Under the pieces are notes generated by a model, which saw only the letters and a list, made by a program, of their open reading frames with translations, ran no database searches and was not told the origin of the DNA. A program made the position numbers and the translations under genes. Shown here piece by piece: positions 39,326-44,250 of a DNA stretch of 44,250 bases; the first letter of the stretch is position 1, and the number at the start of each line of letters is the position of its first letter. Source of the DNA: a virus; IMG/VR virus record IMGVR_UViG_3300011253_001050, positions 1-44,250 of that record; one strand, 5' to 3'.

Positions 39326-40709
39326 GGGTATTTACTCCGCTACGTTTCATTCTTTCCATTAGTAGATCCTGGACACTCGCTTTGGCGACTAAACTATTCA
39401 GGATGATTTCATGTACGGTGTCGGCAACAACTATCGTGTGAATCGTGACCGTCGAACTACGTTGACCGGGACGCCGAAGCCGTGCGTTCATCTGTTCGTA
39501 TATTTCTAGGTCTCGACTAGGGATAGGACCGAACCAGGTCATCACATTCCCGCCATCTTGAAGATTCAAACCGAGACCCCCGGAGCCGGGTTGCACGAAA
39601 AGTAAATCTATTTTTCCTGAATTCCAGTCGCGCACGGCGTCTTCGTCTTCAGTTAGCGTTACACCGTGGGGATATCGTTTCTTAAGTTTCTCTAGATCGA
39701 AGTTGAACCAGTAGGCAACGAGCATCGGCGCCCCGTTAGCCTCTTCGATAATTGAATCTAAGGCGTCGAGCATCAAGTCGTGAACGTTAGTCCACGTGCG
39801 ATCACCATGTGCGTTATCGTGATAGACAGCGCCGTTTGCGAATTGAATGCACTTAGCGACGGCCGCCGAAGAATAAAACACTTCAATCGGCTGACCTTCC
39901 AGTTCTACATACATGTCGTGTTCGAGACACAAGTAATCTCGTTTCAAATTTGCGGGGAGATGAACCGGAATGACGTTATCGATTAATTCCGGTAACTCAA
40001 TGTGATCAGCCGTGCGCATCGACAGACAGATATCTTTGCACGCGTTGTGTATTTCATCGTCGGCGTCCGGTAAGGGTTGATACTTTTGCCACTCTCGGGC
40101 ACCTATCTGTTTAAACCACTTAGTACGAAATGCGCCGAGTGTTTTCCCGAGCCGTTCGCCTCTGTCCAACAAATAGATTGGCATCCATAGATTGATAAGT
40201 CCGTTCGGGGCGGGGGTGCCTGTTAGTTGTAAACAACGATCAACATGTTTCATTGCTTTCGTGCGATATGCCCGAACCCTTTTAGCCGCATGGTTTTTCA
40301 TTCGGGTAGATTCATCGAATATCACCATGTCAAACGGCCAATCTTTGCCGCACCACTCGCACCACCACGCCAACATTTCATAGTTGACGATAAAAACATC
40401 GTAGTGGGGGAGTACTTGGGGTAGCAGCCTTTTGCGTTCGGCCGGTGAGCCCTGCAATACCGTGTATCGAATGTCGGCAAATGCATCCCATTTGTCGATC
40501 TCCGCCGGCCATACGTCAGTAACAACGCGTTTCGGGGCGACGACTAGAACTTTCTGTACCTCATTACAAACAAGTAGGTGATTAATTGTTTCTAAAGTAA
40601 TGGCGGTTTTCCCTAAACCCATTTCAAGCCACAACGCACTGTTCTTCGTTTGGTAAGCGAACTCCACTGCGGTGCTTTGATAGGTTTTTAAGGCTAGAGT
40701 TTGAGCCAT
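39309..40709 (-). CDS. SNF2-type DEAD/DEAH-box helicase
   Basis: The product is 466 aa from ATG 40709 (AAGGAT 8 nt upstream). Superfamily 2 motifs: GLGKT 31-35 (I), DEST 132-135 (II), TGTPAPN 163-169 (III). In the C-terminal lobe it has VQPGSGGLGLNLQDG (V) and QMNARLRRPGQ (VI). Phage members usually follow a VRR-NUC nuclease, as here with a 16-nt overlap, and act in replication fork or recombination intermediates. ATP-driven translocation on dsDNA is expected from the family. Confidence 0.92.
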   Translation of the reverse strand: MAQTLALKTYQSTAVEFAYQTKNSALWLEMGLGKTAITLETINHLLVCNEVQKVLVVAPKRVVTDVWPAEIDKWDAFADIRYTVLQGSPAERKRLLPQVLPHYDVFIVNYEMLAWWCEWCGKDWPFDMVIFDESTRMKNHAAKRVRAYRTKAMKHVDRCLQLTGTPAPNGLINLWMPIYLLDRGERLGKTLGAFRTKWFKQIGAREWQKYQPLPDADDEIHNACKDICLSMRTADHIELPELIDNVIPVHLPANLKRDYLCLEHDMYVELEGQPIEVFYSSAAVAKCIQFANGAVYHDNAHGDRTWTNVHDLMLDALDSIIEEANGAPMLVAYWFNFDLEKLKKRYPHGVTLTEDEDAVRDWNSGKIDLLFVQPGSGGLGLNLQDGGNVMTWFGPIPSRDLEIYEQMNARLRRPGQRSSTVTIHTIVVADTVHEIILNSLVAKASVQDLLMERMKRSGVNTHARST

Positions 40710-41017
40710 CGTTTTATCCTTCTCTTCCAAACGGCCCACAACCCAACGATTTCAACCAACATGGCATCGACAGCCGGTTTGCTATCGACGACATACACGG
40801 GAAACCCCAAGCGACGTAATCTTTCATGCTCGCGTAGTTGAGCCGGAGTAGCTTTCTTTCCTGTCGCTTTGCATTCAACGAAAAAACAAAAACGAAAAGG
40901 TAGAAGCACCAGTCGATCAGGGACGTTTCTTCGATTAGGTGATGAGAATTTATAGGCAAAACCACCAAGCCCCTTAATTTCGCCGTATAGATAGGATTCG
41001 ACATAACTTTCACGCAT
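40694..41017 (-). CDS. VRR-NUC nuclease
   Basis: The 107-aa product starts at ATG 41017, which overlaps the methyltransferase gene end by 8 nt. The VRR-NUC motifs are E13 (YGEIKGLG), P33-D34-R (NVPDRLVLL), E48-C-K50 (FFVECKATG) and Q60 (TPAQLREHERL). This stand-alone PD-(D/E)XK domain acts on branched DNA such as Holliday junctions in viral members. It pairs with the SNF2 helicase. Confidence 0.92.
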   Translation of the reverse strand: MRESYVESYLYGEIKGLGGFAYKFSSPNRRNVPDRLVLLPFRFCFFVECKATGKKATPAQLREHERLRRLGFPVYVVDSKPAVDAMLVEIVGLWAVWKRRIKRWLKL

Positions 41018-41549
41018 TAAACTTGTCGGTTTCGTTACCCCAGTTATCCCAACCTGGAAACGTTTCCCGCGCAAACAATTCGATGCGTGGGACATCTCCC
41101 ATTAGTTGAACCAGGGATTCGCGGACTTCATCCGGTTTACGGGAGTGTTCGCGGGTGGGGGCGTGTACGAGCTGTCGCACGCTCGCCGATACTCGTTTCG
41201 GTTTGCCTTTAACAGCGAACAAACAGTCCTCGGTGTTAGCGCGAGTCCAGTTGCCCATACCGAAATGGTCTTTGCCGGTTTTAGTGAGTTTGTGCCAGGT
41301 GAAACCCTTCGTGGTTTTAATCGTGAAGCCCCAACCCTCGACCACTCGTAGTGCTTCCCGGGGCATCGGGGCAACCCACCACATCGCGAGTAAACAGTCG
41401 TCAGCGGCTATTTCATCGATAGGAAGTGCACAGAGTTGGCCGAGGGTCATCACCGGATACTTAAACCCGGCCCCACGCTTGCCGGCGACCGCTTTGTCTT
41501 TGTACTGCCAAGGCGGGTCGGCGTAGATCAACTGGTATCGTCTAGTCAT
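41010..41549 (-). CDS. MT-A70 family N6-adenine methyltransferase
   Basis: The 179-aa product from ATG 41549 overlaps the previous stop. The catalytic DPPW motif is at residues 11-14 (IYADPPWQY). The C-terminal SAM-binding end (RIELFARETFPGWDNWGNE) is characteristic of MT-A70 phage enzymes. It probably methylates adenines in phage DNA to evade restriction. RNA as substrate is less likely. No cognate endonuclease is adjacent. Confidence 0.92.
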   Translation of the reverse strand: MTRRYQLIYADPPWQYKDKAVAGKRGAGFKYPVMTLGQLCALPIDEIAADDCLLAMWWVAPMPREALRVVEGWGFTIKTTKGFTWHKLTKTGKDHFGMGNWTRANTEDCLFAVKGKPKRVSASVRQLVHAPTREHSRKPDEVRESLVQLMGDVPRIELFARETFPGWDNWGNETDKFNA

Positions 41550-42057
41550 CGCCCAACTTCCAGCTATCAAGAGTTTCATTCCAGCCATCGACCAGGTCTT
41601 TCCTTGAGATTTTTTTCTCTGCAAATTGTCTGCATAGTGATCGTTGGAACGGTGAGAAGTCTTCTACGGTTAGTTTGCAATCAACGTCCTGCCACCTACG
41701 AACAAAATTACGAGCGGAAATTTGGCCCTCGCAAAATTGCAACGCGACCTTCTGTTTTTCTTTGTCTATTTGTTCGGCGTTAAAATTCTTGATGTCTGTA
41801 TCGAGCGATTCGTCGAGACTATCTAACTCGGTGAGAATCGAATCGATTTTGTCTCTCATCGAGTTAAATTCTTCGCTAAATTTTGCGGACCTTACGAGGT
41901 TGGTAGCATCTTGATGGGCAAATCGGGTTTCACGGAGTTTTAGAGACACGTGTTTTAGCGCTCGTCGAGCACACGAGATGTTCTTAGATATTGGCGTTCC
42001 TCTGTGAAAACGTTTTTCACGATTTAGAGCATTTCTTCTATGTACGTTTACGTTCAT
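41542..42057 (-). CDS. hypothetical coiled-coil protein
   Basis: The 171-aa product has a basic N-terminus (about 1-60). A central coiled coil follows (about 60-105, RDKIDSILTELDSLDESLDT). The helical C-terminus has a repeated theme, ISARNFVRRWQDVD and ISRKDLVDGWNETL. It lies 5 nt downstream of the polymerase gene with AAGGAT as ribosome-binding site. No catalytic motif. Confidence 0.65.
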   Translation of the reverse strand: MNVNVHRRNALNREKRFHRGTPISKNISCARRALKHVSLKLRETRFAHQDATNLVRSAKFSEEFNSMRDKIDSILTELDSLDESLDTDIKNFNAEQIDKEKQKVALQFCEGQISARNFVRRWQDVDCKLTVEDFSPFQRSLCRQFAEKKISRKDLVDGWNETLDSWKLGDD

Positions 42058-42062
42058 CGTTT

Positions 42063-44027
42063 TTATCCTTTTCTGTAGAACTGCGATTCATACCCTTCAG
42101 CCGCGAGCGGTAAGTCGGGACACCAGTCTGGGTTTTGGGCGAGCATTGAACTTAGGGCTTTATGTGAATAAGCCGCCGTGTCTTCACACTCGGTGACAAC
42201 TTCGTCATGCACGGTGAGAATTGGCGCGTATCCGGCGCGATTGACCAGTTGCATACCTTCGGCCAATACATCACGCGCAACGGCTTGTGTGACGTTCTCC
42301 ACGAGCTTGCCGCCGTATGTGGGGATGCGGACCCATTTGCCGTACACGTTGCCTAAGTAAGACAACACGGCGTTTGTGCGACCGCGATCACGTACTAGGT
42401 TTACTTGTGGTTTGTGGTAATTAAGAAATCCGCCGGACGGAAGTTTCGCGATTAGCATCGGGATTGTTCGGGTGTCGTAGACCCACTGCACTTTCCCGCA
42501 TTGATAGACACGACCCGGTTTCTCGACAGCGTTTATCGCTGCGTCTTGCGTGCCGTACCAGTACTTAACGATTGCAGGGTGCGCTTTACGCCAAGCTTTC
42601 ACCGTTTTGACGATTTCATCTTCTGATAAGACAACACCAAAGGTTTTCGCCATAGTGTTAAACGCACCGACTGCACCCTGAAAACCACACGCAAGCTCAA
42701 CGGTTTTACCGATTTGTCGTTGCGCTTTTGTGACTTCTTCGATGGGGATTGAAAAAGATCGTGAAAAAGCCACGTAATACAAATCAGGTCCGTCGCCGGC
42801 GTCGTACAGTTGGTAGGCTTCTAGCTTCCAACCTTCGCTAGCGAGCCACGCTAGAACGCGGCCCTCTATATTGGCTAGGTCGGATACGACAAGCTTGTGA
42901 CCCGGGAATGCTGCGATACAGGCACGAATTGCCGACATCGTTACTTCAATTGGGTCGCTGTAAAAGGGTGCTACATCACCGTCCTTGATAACTGAAACCA
43001 AGGCGCCCACCTCACAGTCATCAAAGACGGGACGTAGCATGTTTTGTGGTTGCAGCAGCCGACCGGCCCATCTTCGGGTTCGGCCGGCGCCACAAAATTG
43101 TAGGGAGCCGCGTAAACGACCGTCATCCATCAATGCCGCTAATGCTGCTTCGTATTTGGCGATGGATGCCTTACCGGCCTGCGACCGTATTTCGATTACT
43201 CGCCGGACTTTGGGGTGTAAATCATCCCGCGCGAGTAGTTTCGGGATCACATCTTTACTTAACGAATCGATATTTAGATCGTGCTTATCGAAAAACTTCT
43301 TCATCTTGGCGACTTGTGATGCTTCGGTGACTTCGCCTTTGGTGATTGTTTCTAGTTCAACGTTTAGTTCGTCGAACGTTTTCCGACTCATCTTGATGGC
43401 TGCAACGGCGAGTTCTTTGTCGATTGGCAACCCACGATCATTTATCTCCTGATCTAGTAGCCAGTATTTCCGCTCAACGATATACCCCCGTCTAGGCAGC
43501 GAATCCCACAACTCGCGTACGAGTTCAGCATCCCGTAAACAATATTCAATAAAGCGAGACCATTCTCCTTCGTGTGTCTCTCTCGTGTATCGGTCAGCTT
43601 TGTGGTTCTTCCCTGCGGGTTTGCAAAATCGATTAATCAATTTTGCGCCGTCCTTTATCTTTGCTTTATCGTCACTCATACCGAGCGCCGCACATAACGT
43701 TTCAAGTTTCCCAGGAAGGCCACCGGTGAGCGCTAAGACCATCGTGCATTGCCAGCGACTTAGGGGCACAGTCCCGATTTCCTCGGGGTAGAGCGTGCCT
43801 AACACCCTGCGTTCGAAGTTTGCGTTGTGCGCGCAAAGCTCGTGCCCATCTGCAACGACTTTAAAGAAATGGTCTAGCGAATCACCGGCGGTTAAGTCGA
43901 CCGTAATTAACGGTCCATCGTCAACGCAATAGCAAAGAAGCATCAACTCGCAGAGCGTCGCGTACTTATAGGCGCCCAACGATTTGATGTCCTGCGTACA
44001 GAACGTTTCGATGTCGAGATAAATCAT
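42063..44027 (-). CDS. DNA polymerase A family with 3'-5' exonuclease
   Basis: This 654-aa enzyme has a proofreading domain with D5-x-E7 (LDIET), N68/E72 (HNANFE) and Y162...D166 (YCLRDAEL). The polymerase domain has D383...E388 in VSDLANIEGR (motif A), R437...K441 in RQIGKTVELACGFQG (motif B) and H607-D608-E609 in LTVHDEVV (motif C). It lacks a 5' nuclease domain, as usual for phage replicases. It follows a 37-aa gene through TAATG. The ribosome supply may thus be coupled. Confidence 0.95.
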   Translation of the reverse strand: MIYLDIETFCTQDIKSLGAYKYATLCELMLLCYCVDDGPLITVDLTAGDSLDHFFKVVADGHELCAHNANFERRVLGTLYPEEIGTVPLSRWQCTMVLALTGGLPGKLETLCAALGMSDDKAKIKDGAKLINRFCKPAGKNHKADRYTRETHEGEWSRFIEYCLRDAELVRELWDSLPRRGYIVERKYWLLDQEINDRGLPIDKELAVAAIKMSRKTFDELNVELETITKGEVTEASQVAKMKKFFDKHDLNIDSLSKDVIPKLLARDDLHPKVRRVIEIRSQAGKASIAKYEAALAALMDDGRLRGSLQFCGAGRTRRWAGRLLQPQNMLRPVFDDCEVGALVSVIKDGDVAPFYSDPIEVTMSAIRACIAAFPGHKLVVSDLANIEGRVLAWLASEGWKLEAYQLYDAGDGPDLYYVAFSRSFSIPIEEVTKAQRQIGKTVELACGFQGAVGAFNTMAKTFGVVLSEDEIVKTVKAWRKAHPAIVKYWYGTQDAAINAVEKPGRVYQCGKVQWVYDTRTIPMLIAKLPSGGFLNYHKPQVNLVRDRGRTNAVLSYLGNVYGKWVRIPTYGGKLVENVTQAVARDVLAEGMQLVNRAGYAPILTVHDEVVTECEDTAAYSHKALSSMLAQNPDWCPDLPLAAEGYESQFYRKG

Positions 44028-44140
44028 TACCAGTGCAGCGACACTAGAAAGACTATTATTATTGTTAGAGCCACGTTGATTAGCACTTTGTTAACCCGTA
44101 ATGCCGGTACGTGGTTATATCCTCGTCTTCGTTCTTTCAT
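44027..44140 (-). CDS. 37-aa single-TM peptide before DNA polymerase
   Basis: ATG 44140 follows GGAGGA at 9 nt. The product begins MKERRRGYNHVPALRVNKVL and ends with membrane-like INVALTIIIVFLVSLHW. Its TAA overlaps the polymerase ATG (TAATG). A very good ribosome-binding site and tight coupling support it, either as a membrane peptide or as a leader that sets polymerase translation. Confidence 0.65.
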   Translation of the reverse strand: MKERRRGYNHVPALRVNKVLINVALTIIIVFLVSLHW

Positions 44141-44158
44141 TGTTATTATTCCTCCGTT

Positions 44159-44236
44159 AAAAAAGGCCCGACTAAATAGTCGTAGTGGGTTTTGTATGAG
44201 TAGTAGCTAGCACCCACCGAACCTAGATAGTCGGGC
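44159..44236 (-). terminator. nested terminator / attenuator-like element
   Basis: Read leftward, GCCCGACTA (44236-44228) can pair with TAGTCGGGC (44174-44166), which is followed by C and six U (44164-44159). Inside, GTGGGT (44217-44212) can pair with ACCCAC (44190-44185). A third copy, CGACTA (44182-44177), lies 2 nt before the 3' arm and competes for it. It sits just after the stop of the DUF2815 gene (with joined ends) and 19 nt before the 37-aa gene. Confidence 0.65.
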
Positions 44237-44250
44237 GCGTCCTCTAGATG

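Noticed and set aside
44166-44236. A phage tRNA gene, because of a 9-bp terminal stem over 71 nt
   Set aside because: No D-, anticodon- or T-arm with TTCRANY loop can be placed, and a U-tract follows the stem; a terminator/attenuator fits better.

Overview
The window looks like the complete genome, about 44.25 kb, of a temperate siphovirus of a Gram-negative, probably gammaproteobacterial, host. Evidence for this includes an HK97-type packaging and head cassette, a lambda-like tail cassette with a G/GT frameshift, an Rz/Rz1-type spanin pair, a repressor/CII immunity region, and a tyrosine integrase beside the 3' part of a CCA-encoding tRNA gene. The two ends appear to join: the gene read leftward out of position 1 re-enters at 44250 in frame and stops after two more codons. 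The host is inferred only from gene types.

Immunity and early region (about 2.3-7.9 kb). A tandem-HTH repressor and a PAS-only protein read leftward. A CII-like activator, a PD-(D/E)XK nuclease and a primase-polymerase/helicase read rightward from a strong sigma70-like promoter. Directly behind the helicase lies a dense cluster of CAAGT repeats with hairpins, a good candidate origin. A Q-like regulator, a 57-aa protein, an array of four TGTCTAGA palindromic sites and a terminator follow.

Late region (8.0-33.3 kb, all rightward). It begins with endolysin, holin and nested spanins, then a phosphoesterase and an HExxH protein. A large adhesin/tail-fibre block follows, with five repeats of about 124 aa. 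Next come HNH, a membrane-anchored coiled-coil protein with its own terminator, TerS and TerL, a small membrane protein, portal, ClpP-like protease, capsid and connectors. The tail tube, frameshifted chaperones, a short tape measure and four tail proteins without recognised family complete it.

Accessory region (33.3-36.1 kb, leftward). It carries a 36-aa very basic peptide, a remnant zinc-ribbon gene, a zinc-ribbon/five-TM membrane protein pair, two small membrane proteins and a type IV prepilin-like protein. The tRNA-derived attachment site follows. This is the likely lysogenic-conversion or superinfection-exclusion block.

Leftward metabolism and recombination operon (from 2282 through the joined ends and down to 36137). 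In order of transcription: two hypotheticals, DUF2800 exonuclease and DUF2815 ssDNA-binding protein, then a nested terminator/attenuator-like element. After it come a 37-aa membrane peptide, DNA polymerase A, a hypothetical, MT-A70 methyltransferase, VRR-NUC nuclease and SNF2 helicase. The operon ends with a small helical protein, a dATP/dGTP diphosphohydrolase, a DEDD exonuclease, hypotheticals, an excisionase-like protein and the integrase.
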